This document shows positions 1 to 12,440 of a stretch of DNA of 64,000 nt, one piece after another. The notes beneath the pieces were generated by a model, which searched no databases, was not told the origin of the DNA, and was given only the letters and a program-made list of their open reading frames with translations. The position numbers and the translations under genes are program-made. The DNA lies in assembly GCA_946699065.1 (NCBI GenBank), contig CAMPDV010000358.1:248001-312000 (forward strand). Reading direction: 5' to 3'. Source of the DNA: Loxodes magnus (Eukaryota > Ciliophora > Karyorelictea > Loxodida > Loxodidae). The number at the start of each line of letters is the position of its first letter. Positions within the stretch are counted from its first letter, which is position 1.

Positions 1-2471
1 GTCCCGATTTGCTAGCATTAATACGTTAAATGAATTACAGGGACTTTTTTAAAGTGTTTATCTATAACTTTTTCTTCGAGGTCTATTTCCACTTTTTTTA
101 AGAGTTTCTATCTTTTAATTTAACTACTTTTCGATGATCGATTTCTTCACTTACTTTTTGATATTTTTAGAGTTTATCTTCTATGTTATTTTCATCTTAA
201 TTCAAATCTTCTTTATCTCTTATTTATTTTTATGATTTTCATTCATATTTGTTTGCTTATCAACTTTAACTACTAGTAAAGTTATATTAGTTCTCTAATT
301 ATTTTAATCTTTGTTTTAAATAATTAGTCTTTTTATAATTTGCAATCAACTAATTTTAATTAGAAAAATCTGATAAATTTCATACCTTGCATGCATAAAT
401 TTTCAAAGTTTAAGTTGGAGTTCTCTCCTTCTTTAAATCATCTTAACTATATTTTGATAAATGTTCCATCAGATGTCTTTTCTTTATAAAATAATATTCA
501 TAATGAGAAAATTTTATAATGCTAACTAGAGAATAAATAGCTTTTGCTAAAAACTTTTTTATGAAATTTTCTCCTACTTTAAATGTTCATTTTTTTTATT
601 TAATTTCAGCTCTTATTTTTAGATTTTATCAAGATTAATATTATTATGATAAATAATTGGTTATTGCTCTTTTAGTTTATGATCTTAATCTCTTGCAATT
701 AATTTATAATTTTAATTATTTTTTATGAACTTCTAATTAATGTGATTTAATTTTTAAAATTGCTAAAGATTTAATAACATTCCAAGAATTAATATCTGAA
801 CTATTAAAACTAAATAGCGGAATTTTTTTTGGAGCATTCTTTTTCATCCATTTAAAATTACCTTTATATTAAATGTTTCCCTTTCAAAAATAAAAAATGC
901 TCAACTTAGATTTCCTTACTTTCTAATTAAATGCACTAAATTTGTTTACTTTTTGTTTTATCTATAACTCTAGCCTTAAATGTTTTGAGTTGAAATTCTA
1001 AAATTTAATTAAGATTGTATGTTATTATTTTTTGTTTTCTTTTATGAATATCCAAATGCTATATATATAATTAATTATTTTAATAGAATCTATGCTTGCA
1101 TGAAGAACAATATAATTTAATAAAATTTTTTTCTTGATGAATTTTAAAAAAATGACTTGTGAGATTCTTTTCATTTTCAATTTTTTTTCCACAATAGAGG
1201 CATGCATATTCCATTCATTGCTTTTTAGTTTAAATTTCTATTCCAGTTCTAATTAATCTTATAATTTGTATTTTTAAAGTTTTAAGATCCTTTCATTTGG
1301 TTTATCTTTAGTATCTTTGTTTGATTATCTAAGTTTTATAAAATTTTAATTTGGCTCTATTTATTTTTGGATATCTTTGCAAGAGTATCACTGTAGCTCA
1401 TTTTTTTATTAATTATTTTCTATTATGCTTAGGTATATTTTAAGTTTTTAAGCTTTATGACTCTTATTATAAATCTGGTAGTTAAATTATTTTCTTTTGT
1501 TTCTCTTCATTTTAAATAATTTTCATTATTAAGTTTTATATATTTAAGATATTTTACTGATCTATGGACTTGGATTATTTATTGAATATTTCGTTTTTAG
1601 TCTATTAATAGTTAGTTTTTCTTTTATAAAATATTTGCCCTTCTATTTTTATATAAACTGTTTTTCTTAACTTTTTATCATATCTTCCTCTAAATTTTTC
1701 TAACTTTAAAAATTTCTAATTATTTCTCTTGCATTTCAATTTTTTGATTTCATTTTCAATATTTTTTTATTAAGTTTTTTCTTTTTACCATCTTAGTCTT
1801 TATTTTTACATTTATCTTCAGCTTTATTTTACTTTATCATTTCGATTATTCCCCTTTTTTATTTTAAGTTTTCATTTAAGCTCTCTTTAGTATAATATTC
1901 ATTTTCTATTGATCCTTAGTTATTTTATTAAAGCTTTACTAAATCCATTATCTCTACTTTATATGTTTTATTAATTTCATTCATTTATAGATTTTTTATT
2001 TTTCTTTTTATCTAAACTTTGTATTTCTTTTGCTAAATCAAATAAATCTAGTTGATCTAAACTTTCATTAGAATAGTTTTTGAGTTTTTGTTTAAATTGA
2101 TTTAAATTTTTGGATTAAAAAATCTCTTATTATTAAATCTGAGTAGCTAGAACTAAATTATCTTCAGTATCAGATTTATTCTCATCTTGTTATGTATTAT
2201 TTTATTTTATAATTTATTAATTTGCTTAGTTTATAATGCAGTTAATAACATTTAGAGGAAATCTTATCTACTAAGAGATTTTAATCTTAGATTTACTTTT
2301 TTTTATTAATGATTTTCTATTTAGTAACCGTAATAAAATCCATATTTTTTAGACTTTCAAAGTCACAAACTATTAAATCTGCCTGCTCTTAAGTAATATC
2401 AAATTGCCTTAACACTCCCTTTACATCAGTAAAGATTAAAGCGGCCAAAAACATTCTTTCACCATTGACAT
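1..2471 (-). pseudogene. C2H2 zinc-finger family protein, copy 1 (decayed, runs off the left edge)
   Basis: Read in the ciliate code. The start is chosen at the ATG at 2471 because it aligns with the starts of copies 2 and 5; a short frameshift follows near 2455. The N-terminal domain (about 2454-2275) carries the family pattern Ala-Leu-Ile-Phe ... Asp-Ile-Thr ... Met-Asp-Phe, then a second shift into a stretch with Phe-Pro-Leu-Asn-Val-Ile and a Gln/Asn-rich linker ending at TGA 1979-1977. A later frame, 1214-606 (202 codons without TGA), has two C2H2 fingers. The first has Cys codons at 1202-1200 and 1193-1191; the second has Cys codons at 1109-1107 and 1100-1098. The region near 230-600 holds a third, decayed finger, and 1-230 resembles the acidic C-terminal tail of copy 5. 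Nucleic-acid binding is inferred from the fingers. At least three frame breaks make this copy a pseudogene. Confidence 0.65.
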
Positions 2472-3390
2472 TTTAATTATAGCTTAAATAACTAAATTTA
2501 AATATAAGGGTATTTAATCTAAGCAACTTAAATGGTCTTAAATAATGTAAGTATTTATTGTTGAATACTATTATAAATATTAAATCATATACTCCTAATC
2601 CAATCTTTATAGTGACTAAAAGAAAATTTATTTTAGAAATTATTTTATTATTTCATTAATACAAATTAAAACCATATCAAATTCAATGAAGGTATTTTAA
2701 TTAAGATTTGTATTGCTTAAGAGAGATATTTTATTTTCTTTTAAGATAAAAGGAGTCAAGCTTAACTAGAAGAGCTTTAGAAGAAAAATTTATCTTTCTT
2801 TGCTTAATTATAAATTTTTATTGTGGAAAGCCAAGAAAAAATGTATGCTAGCTTTTTAAGTCTTCAATCTGTTTATAAATTCACATTTAAATTTAGAAAT
2901 ATTCTAACTTATTATTTCTAGCACTGTAAATTTAATAGTCTAAAGCAAAGCAAATATAAATTATAAACTCAGAGATTATCATCTTATGTATTTTTCTCTA
3001 AAATTTAGATAATTTATTTTCAAATTTTGTTGATGCTACTAAATAAAAATTAGGATAATAGATAAATTTAAAAATAATAAACAGATAAAAGTTTGCTTAG
3101 CAAAGTCTATGATTATAATGTAAATTTGCTAAAGTTGGATGTCTATTGTAAATAATTAAAGATTACAGTTTAATAGTCCTTTATACTTTGTTTAGTTTTA
3201 AAATGGTGCATGATATATTTACATAATTATTGCTTATATTTTTATATATAACTTTTCAATCAATTCTTTGAAGAAAATCCTAGAAATTATTCTAAACTGA
3301 TAAATTTCTTAATTGTTGGGTTTTTGTTTAAAAATTTCAAAGTTAGTTAATATATAAATATATGGCCAATTTATATACAAAATTAACCCA

Positions 3391-3864
3391 ATGGAAATCA
3401 TATAAGCATTGAGACAGAATAAATACCAACTTATAAACAGAGAACAATACTTAGATATGATTTTTGTAAGAGAAAGAACATTTCGCCAGATAATGCTGAT
3501 ATTTATGAAAAAGCAAAAGATAGGAGTAATAAAACTCTGGAATAAACTGAATTAACTATATTACATGCAATAAGGAAAAATTTGTAGAAGAAAATCATGC
3601 TAAGGATTAGAACTTTATGAAGTAAAAACAGAAGCAAACAATATTAAAATGAAGAAGTCACTTGAAGGAACATAAGGGTATTTCTTACTGCAAGAGGAAG
3701 AAGAAGACTAAGCAATAGAAAAAGAATAATAAGAATTCTATGAGCAACTTTGTAGGAATCAGCAAGATTTTTATAAGAATAAACACAATTAAACTTAAAA
3801 GTGGACTAAGAATGGCAGAGCTACTATAGTTAATTATTATTAATATAGGTTTCTTTTTAATTGA
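3391..3864 (+). pseudogene. 5'-truncated gag-like retroposon fragment with TTA tail
   Basis: A 157-codon ciliate-code frame runs from ATG 3391 to TGA 3862-3864. Another frame near 3450-3480 reads like a decayed zinc knuckle (Tyr-Asp-Phe-Cys-Lys), so the open frame may not be the ancestral one. At the 3' end, 3802-3847 has a weak hairpin (AGTGG ... CTACT) followed by TTAATTATTATTAATA. This arrangement matches the ends of the gag elements at 33.5 and 52.8 kb, where AGTGA ... TCACT is followed by TTA repeats. I infer a 5'-truncated member of the same retroposon class. No target-site duplication could be fixed. Confidence 0.45.
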
Positions 3865-3964
3865 ACAAACATAATTTTCATAAAAATTTCACTTCCTTTT
3901 TGAATAGTTTTTATTGAAATATACCTTCAAAAAAGCAGTATAAATTACTCATCAATTTAGATAT

Positions 3965-4397
3965 CCTAAAGCTTTATAGCTTTTTTTATTAGAATATTCA
4001 ACATTATCGAAAAATACGTCCACATTTTCTGCAATATCAGTATTACTTTCTTCTCTTTAGTAGAAAAATTTTTTGATGATTGAAAATCTGAATCCACGTT
4101 TTGGAGTCGTTACTTGATATTCTTTTAATAAATAAGCTTTCATTCAAATCGGTTAGTTGATTAAATTTTATTTCCATTTATTCAATTCTGAATTTATCTG
4201 ATTGGGAATTTTTATTCTTTAATTTTAAGTTATTTGAAATAAGTTATTAGATTTTTCCTACAAAAGTATTCTACTCGGCATTAAAATTAATCGTTTCATT
4301 AATACATGTTTTGAAGTTATTGAAGGATGATTTACTGATTGCTTTTTAAGAGAGAATTATCTTTTTTCTTCTAAGTTAGTTGTAAGAAGTATTCCAT
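3965..4397 (-). pseudogene. Decayed gag-like zinc-knuckle protein, sister of the 32.85-kb copy
   Basis: From ATG 4397 the translation aligns with the 32,853-33,362 protein: Met-Glu-x-Phe-Leu-Gln at the start, later Gln-Met-Glu-x-Lys-Phe-Asn-Gln-Leu and Glu-Ser-Leu-Phe. The zinc knuckle is recognisable near 4045-4000 but broken. The first Cys is Tyr (TAC), the Trp codon after it is TGA (4039-4037), the His is Arg, and the Trp codon after the last Cys is TGA (4000-3998). Several frameshifts separate these pieces. Nucleic-acid binding of the parent protein follows from the CCHC family; this copy is dead unless UGA is read as an amino acid. Confidence 0.6.
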
Positions 4398-4825
4398 TTT
4401 TTATATTAAATAATAACTTATTAAAATAAAGTTATAAAATGTAAGCTAAATAAGTTTCCTTGTAAGATGAAATTATAAAATGATAAGCAAGTATTAATTT
4501 AGATTATTTGATTTAGAGCATTTAAGTAATAGTTATTTTTAAAATGTATAGTTGATTAAGAAAGATAAATATTATTTAGAATTTTTAAAATATTTAAATA
4601 CAAACTTATCTAAAATAGTAAGGATCTTCCTTTGAGATTAACTATATAATAAAGCATTCTTTTTAAAAAACTCTAAAATTAAAGATAATAAGGAACAAGA
4701 TTAATTACTAAATAGCTTTTATAATAGATAAATAAAAATAAATTATATCAAATAGTATAAGTATTCCACTTTTTTTATTTTGAATTAAGCCTGAAAAGAA
4801 TTTTAATTTAGGAAGTATTAAGTGA

Positions 4826-5719
4826 TAAAGATTTGTTATATTTATAACAATAAATAAGTTTAAAGGCAATTTATCTACAAATTAATTTATAATTCCTACA
4901 AGCAGAACTTGTCTGAATCTTACTTAAATATATTTTGCTTAGATTAATAATTAAATCAAAAATGAATAGATCTTAACAGTACTTTATATAGAATTGTTTA
5001 ATAAATAAAGGAAATTTTATTCAAGATTAAGTATTTCAACTACTCAAAAAGAGTTCCTTATAAAATCAGGCCCTAATATTACTATAAAAGATTATTCTCC
5101 ACTTGGATCAACTTAATTATTACTAGATACAGTTAGAATAATAACCTTTAATATCTAAACTTAATAGGAAATTTCAGTCAAAACTTTTGAATCCCTTTTT
5201 TGGAGATTAATATAAAATGATTAATATAAAATAGCTTAAGTTTATAGGAATATCCAACTATCTAGATCTTAATGATAGGAGTTTATTTTACTATTACAAA
5301 AATATCCTAACCTCTAATATTTAAATCTAGAAAACCTAGCCTAACTTGCAAACTAAATTCTTTAATAGATAGATGTTTATGGATAGAGATTAGCTTTAAC
5401 AAATTTAAGCGATATAAAATAAATAACTGATAAGACTTTTGCCGTTATATTCCGTATGTGTAAAAATCTCTAATTAACAGAATTTAGAAATATCAGCAAT
5501 ATGTTCATTGAGTCTCTAAAATAGCCTAATCTAGTAATAAATAATTTCTATCTTTTAATTGATATGAAATAATAAATGATAGTAACTGAATATCAACTTT
5601 AGCTAAAATTAAAAATCTTAGAACATGAAAGCTTTAGAAATGAAATTTGGGTTTTGAGGAAATTAATATTATTCTAACTAGTTGCTTAAAGTTATAATCT
5701 TTAGATATAAGACTATTGA
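4826..5719 (+). pseudogene. Leucine-rich (LRR/F-box-like) protein frame, one internal TGA
   Basis: One reading frame runs from just after TGA 4823-4825 to TGA 5717-5719, interrupted only by TGA 5273-5275: 149 codons before it and 147 after. The second half has a leucine-rich-repeat feel: Tyr-Pro-Asn-Leu-Gln-Tyr-Leu-Asn-Leu near 5303, then Ile-Thr-Asp-Lys-Thr-Phe and Met-Cys-Lys-Asn-Leu near 5435-5470, similar in spacing to the Cys-x-Asn-Leu repeats of FBXL/AMN1 proteins. Protein interaction would be the usual role of such repeats. No start codon is certain; ATG 4962 is in a different frame. Internal TGA makes it a pseudogene, or a gene with an unrecognised intron. Composition looks coding, but no paralogue in the window confirms it. 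Confidence 0.45.
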
Positions 5720-6689
5720 AAAATTGCTTTAGGTAGATTTTCCTGCCAGAGACGAGAAAAATTGCTTCTATCTTTTTTTTAAAGACTAAGATTATTAAAG
5801 ATTTACTTTAAATAATTTAACCTTATATAATTAGATAAATTTTTGAATTTAAAGTTAAGATTAAGCAAAATAAAAATCTAAAGGAGAAAATGAAATTTTT
5901 TAAGTTTATAAGATGTTAACTTTTATTTAGAAGTGTCATAAGTTAAAGAGTTCTGATAGATCTAATATTTAAACCATTTTTTAAGTTATTAATATTAAAA
6001 TTAAATATAGATTTAAAATAACTAAGTCTATGATTTTTTCCTGCTTTTATACACTTAAAGTTTCTTTAACTCTGTAAATATTTACTCAGCTTAAATTTCT
6101 CTTAATTATTTACTTTAAATGTCTTAAATAAATAAAACTAAATAAAATTTTTCTATTTATTAAGATTATCTATCAATATAGTAGAAATTTAATCAAGTAT
6201 CTTTATATAATTTATCAAGACTTATTTAAAGATAAGTACTTTAATTTTTTATTTTGTTATAATCTTAAATTCTATAAACAATTTTAGATATACCAATTCC
6301 TTATATTTATTTATTTCCTATGTTTTTTTCAATAAATTTGAAGAACATCTAAATTTCACATATTGTAGTAGTAAATTAAATTTTTTTTAATTTTAGTTAT
6401 CAATAAATACCTTATTATTTTTTTCCTGGATATATTAAGATTTATTTATATTTCTATACCTTTTTCTTTCTCATATTTTGTATGTAAATTTTTCTATTTT
6501 TTATTATTTTTATTTTCTTTTGTATCTCTAAGATTATAAATTTTATTCTCTCTTAACATTTAGAAAACCTTATATAGTCTATCATAATTCTAATTACAAG
6601 TTTCATTAATTTCATGCCTTTTCTCAAATAGATTTTTAAAATTTCTTTTTTTTGCATAGAAGTGATTCTCGTCAATTAAAAAGAAAATA
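5720..6689. other. AT-rich stretch, no gene recognised
   Basis: Low-complexity A/T sequence. The frame of the leucine-rich gene continues weakly past 5719 for some 70 codons, but I see no motif, repeat partner or structured RNA. Confidence 0.4.
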
Positions 6690-6714
6690 TAAATAAATAA
6701 ATAAAAATTATTAT

Positions 6715-6747
6715 AGAGCGCCTAGCACCTCGATGGCGCGCAGCTCT
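6715..6747 (-). other. Conserved 3' hairpin H1
   Basis: Stem 1 is AGAGC/GCTCT and stem 3 sits around the loop CTCGATG. Its one non-Watson-Crick pair is A-C on the plus strand but G-U on the minus strand, so minus-strand RNA pairs better. Confidence 0.6.
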
Positions 6748-6939
6748 TTCAATATTAATGTTTAATATTTAAAAATGTTCTCATGATTCTTGTTAAATTC
6801 TAGAGGTCCGATGAGTTATGTCAGCTTCTCCAAATGGGGAATCTTCAAATTAAAAATTATTCTAAAATCTTGAGTCAAATGCTTCAGTCTTCTTGAATAA
6901 GGTCCAAATAAGAGATAGATATTAAGTTGGTAATTAGAA

Positions 6940-7103
6940 GGCCCGTCAGTCAAACTTTCATACTGCTAGAGAGAACCCTCAGGGTAAGTTAGGTACGTCT
7001 CAAAGAGCTTATCCACCCTTCCCCGTGGTGGCATCTAGTGCGAGATTACTCGCAATGCAGTATACTCTGCACCAGATTACCTACTAGTTTGACTGACGCG
7101 GCC
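6940..7103. repeat. Long-range stem enclosing a cluster of small hairpins
   Basis: Arms GTCAGTCAAACT (6945-6956) and AGTTTGACTGAC (7086-7097) pair perfectly, with GGCC/GGCC just outside. Inside are CCACC/GGTGG around 7020, GCGAG/CTCGC around 7045, TGCAG/CTGCA around 7060 and ACCC/GGGT around 6978. This is a multibranched RNA fold forming the body of element A. Confidence 0.65.
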
Positions 7104-7112
7104 GACATCCAT

Positions 7113-8275
7113 TTTTATATATAATATAATAATTTTTTAGTTGAACAAACTACAAATCTTCTATCTCTGCTTTTAGTTAATCTTAAGTGAAAGAAATGTT
7201 TGATGGCATTTATTTTTCTATTTTATACTGAAAAGATTTTACTTTTATGTTCGATCTAATTTCTTTAAAGAAACACCATCTCTTTTAAATATCAGAGTTC
7301 TTTATTACAAACATTGAATTAAATTTCTTTTTACTAAGTATTTGATTATAGATTTACTATTTATTCTTTAATAAATTTTGCTTAAAATAATTTTCTATAA
7401 TCTAACTTGCTGATGCTTATTACATTATATTTATTTCTTTATAGTAATTGAAAAAAGGTAAATAAAATACTATAATTAAGCTTTGTTTCCATTGCATTTA
7501 TTAACTATAAAATAAAAAGAGTAAGCAGCTTAAATTAAAGCTATTTGATTTATAATTAATTTTTAATTAGTGGTATAATATTAATTTTATATATTTAAAT
7601 ATAGCTAATAAAACTAGGGAATTATGAATATAGCAAAACTCTTAAAGAAATAAATTTATTTATAATTTCATAAACATAATTATTTAAGTTCTTTATAATA
7701 TAAAAGCAAATTATTCTTTAATTATCTCTATAGCCTTTTAATATACTGTAAAAGTTAGAAGTTCGTATAAAGGGAATTATTTTAAATCCTATAAAAGTTA
7801 AAATGATTTCATAGCATAAGTATTTTATTATATTTGTGGATAAAAGTTAATAATAAATGAAATTGTTTTTTGAATGTAATGATAATCTTATTCCATAAAA
7901 TAGAGGAAATAAAAAAGAGGAAATTAGAAGGAGAGAATAGTTAATAAGATTTTATTAACTAAGACATTTATTTTAGGAAAATAATCCACTATAGATATAC
8001 TAATTTATAAGACTTATTAAATATTTTTACATTTATAACCTTGCTCAATCACAAATAGTGATGATGATGAAATATATTAAAGTAAATAAATTAAAATAGA
8101 GTATGAGTAATATTTATCAAGAGTGAATTATAAGTAGATCATACTAATTATAATAAATTAACTCTTAAATTTATAGGAATTATCTTTAATCTATTAACTA
8201 ATCTATTTTCAACTCTATTCTTATTTATTGCTGTATTAGATAGTAACTTAAACTATTTCTGCATCTATATAGGTC
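7113..8275. other. AT-rich stretch, no gene recognised
   Basis: Only low-complexity A/T sequence and short chance frames. No RNA gene or repeat partner was noticed. Confidence 0.4.
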
Positions 8276-8409
8276 AAGCATAATCAAGAAAGAGCTTTTT
8301 CATTTTAAATTTAACAAAATCCAGAATGAAGTTTAATGAAATCTATCTAATTAAACAGAGAGTTATAATATATATCACTATCTTCCATATATTGGGTAAA
8401 ATATAATGA

Positions 8410-9612
8410 TTTCTAAAATTAAAATACAAATAAAGGTTTTTGAGAAGTAGAAATTAAAAATTGTGGATAATTATAATGTAAGTAAATCATACTGGCTCTA
8501 CAACAGAATTAATAGATCTCCAAAAAATAAATAATAAACTTTTGGTTTTATTCAATTGTAGAATTCCAATTTTTCAAGCTCAAATTCGTATTTTTGCGAA
8601 AAAAGATAAGAAAAAATAATAATTTTATTATAAAATAGAGAGTATAAAGTCTTTGCTTCTATAGAGAAATTAGAAATGCCTGGTCTTAATTATTAGTTAT
8701 TTTGTTCAGCTACTCTCAAAATTCAAAATTGATAGATAATTCTACTATAGTGATTAAATTTTTTAATATTTCGACAATGTATTTGTATTAAGTAAAATTA
8801 TTTAAATTATTTTTAAGAAGTATAAATATAAAAGACTAGATAATCAATTCTAGTTGTATAAGATGCCTGGTAAAATGTATAAAATGTATAAAATATCTAA
8901 TGAAACTAAATAATACTTATCTAACTATTTTGTAAAATAATAAAAATTAATTTTTTTAAGTTTACAATCTTAAGATTTAAAATCCAAATGCCCTATCTCA
9001 ATGCAAAATCTTAAGCAAAATAATATATCTAATATTTTAAGCTATGATATTCATTTATCAAATAGATATTTTAAATTTATTAAAGATAAAAAGTGAATTT
9101 ATATAAGTTTAGAGAATATTTACAATTTTAAATAGAAACATAAAATAAAATGTAAAACTAATTATTTAAAATATGCTTAAGCCAAAAAGATTATAGACTT
9201 TATAATAAATATTTAAAACTTTTCGGAAATAATTTAATTTAATATTTTTTCTATCAAATTTTAATATTTTAAGGAAAAATCGTTAAATTTTTAAAAAATT
9301 TATGAGTCATTCTATAAAGAGAAAGAAAAATTAAATAAAATTCTAAAATTAAAAGAAAAATTATTTATGTCTAAATCAACTTCTAAACTATAAAAACTTA
9401 TTAAAAATCAATAATAAAAGGAAAGCTTATTTATTTCAATTATTTCAGTATCTTTTAAGCTAAAAAATTAAATAGCAACATTATAACTAATATTCTCATT
9501 TCAAATAAATTAGAGGGAATCTAAGTAATCTAATTACATTTTCATAGAGAAAAATAATTTTTTTAATTATGTAAAGTACAATTAGAATTTTTTACCCTTT
9601 ATATTAAAATGA
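8410..9612 (+). pseudogene. Leucine-rich hypothetical protein frame, one internal TGA
   Basis: One frame is free of TGA from 8410 to 9093 (228 codons), then after TGA 9094-9096 stays open for 171 codons to TGA 9610-9612. The first Met in a coding-like context is at 8476. Upstream the same frame continues across TGA 8407-8409 to about 8285. The product is rich in Leu, Ile, Asn and Lys, with spaced motifs such as Leu-Ile-Asp-Leu-Gln-Lys-Ile-Asn-Asn-Lys near 8520. This is suggestive of leucine-rich repeats like the frame at 4.8-5.7 kb. The last third is Lys/Glu-rich and probably helical. I do not recognise the family. Length beyond chance and amino-acid balance are the only evidence. Confidence 0.35.
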
Positions 9613-10095
9613 TAAATGAAATACGATAGTTGTTTTTTCTTGAAGAGAGTGAATTCAGACAAACTCTAATCACAAAGCATTTTTATTTTTGCACTAATAT
9701 AAATAATATATCTGTAATATTTACAATAAATTTATCAATCTAAACTGGAAGTAAAAGGCGGAAATAAATAAAGCAAAATTAGAAAATCCCCCTATGCAAT
9801 TTTTAAAAGGTATTTTATGTAGACACTTTGGATTTTTTAAAAGCAAAAATTTAAAATTTAGTAAGGGGCAAAATTGTAATCTATGTGATTTTTTTTCAAA
9901 TTTATAATTATATTCATGCTAAAAACTATTTTTCTTAGAGGTTCAAGTAAAACATTTGGCTAAAATCTTAGGATAAAGCATATTTAAAAGAGAACAAAAG
10001 AAATACACTAAATTTAAATATACCACATTCTTAATATATAAAGCTCTTAAATAATAAATAAACTAAATAATTAATTACAAGTCTTTTTTAATCTT

Positions 10096-11277
10096 TCATA
10101 ATCTTTATCTTACTAACTAATTTAGAAGATGCTTTATTAGCTTTTTATTATCAACTAATAAATTTCCTTAAAGGTTTGTATAAAATTAATATTTTTTTGG
10201 TTATTATTCTATTTCGATAAACTAATAATAAGTTCTTTTAATTTAAGCGAGTTAGAATTCTTTAATCTATTACACTGTATATCTCATAGTTTCTCCTTAA
10301 TTCTAATGATTATCTAAGTGATTATTATAAGATTCTATATTTTCAAATATAAGATTGAGACATAATGGACAGAAAAGTTTTATCTTTTTTTCTTAAGCAT
10401 GACAATCAATCAAATGTTATGAGAGATCAGATTCTTCTTTGAATTTTTTATCACAAAATAAGCACATATAAATTTTATTTTAGTTCTAATCTTATATGAT
10501 AATTCCACTCTAAGCCAATCAAATGTTTTCTTGTTCTTTATCTATAATTTATTTAGCATTTTAATTTTCTACTTTATTAATTCCTATCTTCTCTTTTTCT
10601 TTTTAGTCATTTATTTATGTTTATTTTTCTTAATTTGTTGCATGCTTATTGTAATTTTTATTTTAGCTTTAATAGATAAATTTATTTAGATTTACTTATT
10701 ATGGCAGTATTATAATTTTCTTCCTTTCTTCCTTTCTTTATCTTTTTTTAGTGTTCTGAGTATTTTCTTTTTTTCCTTATTCTTTTAAAAATTCTTCATA
10801 TTATTAGAATATTTCTTCTTATAAAACTTAATCTAGCAATTATTTATCTGCTTTTTCCTCTTTTTATTAATTATTTTAGTATTATAAATTATTTAACTCT
10901 TCTCTTTTATTAATTTTCTACTAGTTTAGGTTTTAATTCTTTTACTGTATGGAAATATTTAATTTAAGTTCTTTTAGCTAAATATTTTCTTGCTTGATTT
11001 ATTCTATATTTTCTTATTAGTTTTACTGGGATTAAGAAAGAATATATTTAACAACATTAAGAGGAAGTCCTACTTTTTTTGATATTTCATTTATTGAAAA
11101 TTATTCTTTTAGTCTAAGAATTTTCTTTTTAACTTTTTCAACAAAATCCATTCTTTTAATACTCTATAAATCGTCAATGAGCTGTTAAGCTTTTTCCTTG
11201 GTAATATTAAACTCTTTTAAAGTTCAATCCAAGTTAACAAAGAACAAAGCTGATATGCATTCCTTTTGTTCTTACAT
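10096..11277 (-). pseudogene. C2H2 zinc-finger family protein, copy 2 (393 codons, two in-frame TGA)
   Basis: Best-preserved member. A single frame runs from ATG 11277 to TGA 10098-10096 with no frameshift. Domains: residues 1-95, a conserved N-terminal domain (Ile-Thr-Lys-Glu-Lys-Ala, then Lys-Val-Gly-Leu-Pro-Leu-Asn-Val-Val, possibly helix-turn-helix-like); residues 95-250, a Gln/Asn/Lys-rich linker with Phe-Gln-Gln-Tyr-Glu-x-Phe-Leu; then two C2H2 fingers, Cys-Leu-Phe-Cys ... His-x4-His and Cys-Pro-Leu-Cys ... His-x3-His. All these segments align with the copy at 59.6 kb. DNA or RNA binding is inferred from the fingers. TGA occurs at codon 18 (11226-11224), aligned with a Cys TGC in copy 5, and at codon 253 (10521-10519), aligned with an Arg CGA. 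A clean frame of this length with only point-stop changes suggests recent inactivation, or a decoded UGA. Confidence 0.7.
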
Positions 11278-11632
11278 TTTTTAGTAAATTAAATAAAAAA
11301 CTTAATTAAATAGACTTAATTTAAATAGAATGTCTAATTTTAATTTACACTATTAATTATAGATATATGCTTCAATTATAATTTAAATACAAATCTACAA
11401 TTTTCTATAATCAAAGCTAGCTATTACTAATATAGAGTCTAATCAAAAGGCTAATTAATTAACACTTATTCATTAAAACTTTATTTTAATACTTTTTTAA
11501 CTTTATACTAGTTAAAATCTAATTTAGATACAATTGTTTTAGAAACTTGGTTTAAATTTATTTTATTTTCTACTTTCATTTTATTTAAAATATAATTGAT
11601 ACTCTTGAAGGTTAATTTCACTTGAGGAAGGA
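11278..11632. other. Upstream region of zinc-finger copy 2, no gene
   Basis: A/T-rich sequence between the divergent zinc-finger copy 2 and the unit at 11.6 kb. No promoter motif can be named. Confidence 0.35.
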
Positions 11633-12377
11633 AGAATGCAGGAAATCTAAAGTTCAAAGTTTAGGGACCAATATTCAAAAACCTCCAAGATATGGCACTC
11701 CTCTAACTCGCAGCCTGAAAAGAGAAAATAATACTAAGCAGGAGACACTAAAACTTCACCAAAGAAATTTGAAATAAGCTAAAAAGAATAATAACTTGGA
11801 ATAAGCTACTTTAACACTGGAACAAATCGGAACAACTTGGAAGAGAAAAATATAAAAAACATGAATCCAACTTAGATGCTAGGCCTAACATAAGTACTGA
11901 TGTTTAGAGTTCGACATTGGAAGAAGACTAAATGCAGCAAAAAGAAGAAATTGAGGCCTATATTAAAGATTAAAGAACCTCATTTGCGTAATATTTAGAA
12001 ACATAACAGGACAAAAATAGGTAGGCGAAAGATTTCAGTCAATGGAAAACTACATTTTAATTTTTATGAAAAATATCAAAAAAATTGATAGAGATGAGAT
12101 TAATTTAATACAGAGATTGAAAGAAAATTGGAATAATTCCGACAAAAATCCTAATAGAGTGCTTGCCTTCCAATGGAATTAGAGAAAAAACAAGAATAAC
12201 ATACAGAAAAAACGAAAGCAACAGGAAACCTGCGCTTCGGCTGCAAAAATAAATGGCTACTATGACGGAAAGCAAGCAATAATAAAAAATAAGTAAAGTG
12301 ATCTGGAATTCGATCTGATACAAAGCAATGATATTCACTTTATCGGGAGATGGGAAGATCTACAGAAGGAAATATGA
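11633..12377 (+). pseudogene. Unknown retroposon-like coding unit, frameshifted
   Basis: Base composition is clearly richer in G and C than the surroundings. Successive frames read sensibly: about 11,636-11,860, then 11,870-12,068, then an intact 103-codon frame from ATG 12066 to TGA 12375-12377. The last product is basic in the middle (Gln-Lys-Lys-Arg-Lys-Gln-Gln) and ends acidic (Gly-Arg-Trp-Glu-Asp-Leu). The whole unit could be one protein of about 245 residues broken by two frameshifts. It is followed by two strong hairpins (12,441-12,454 and 12,486-12,518), reminiscent of the 3' ends of the gag elements. No zinc knuckle or known domain was found. Confidence 0.45.
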
Positions 12378-12440
12378 ACTATTGGACAGCAAATTCCTAG
12401 AAAAAGAAGAACCTTATAAATTTAAAAAGTTGTTAAATTT

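Larger units (their letters stand above)
6690..7112 (-). mobile_element. SINE-like structured element A
   Basis: A GC-rich island (about 6900-7105) in very AT-rich DNA is followed, in minus orientation, by an AT-rich spacer, the shared 3' hairpin (6747-6715) and a tail of TTTA repeats (6714-6690 read in reverse). The order body, spacer, hairpin, A/T tail is the same in the elements at 43.4 and 45.1 kb and matches the end of the LINE fragment at 38.85 kb. I infer a non-autonomous element mobilised by a LINE through its 3' end. The body differs from those of elements B and C. No A/B box of a polymerase III promoter was found, so 'SINE' is a working label. No target-site duplication was identified. 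Confidence 0.55.

Noticed and set aside
12105..12338. 77-residue hydrophobic ORF on the minus strand
   Set aside because: Antisense to the ciliate-code frame 12066-12377, which has a better composition.
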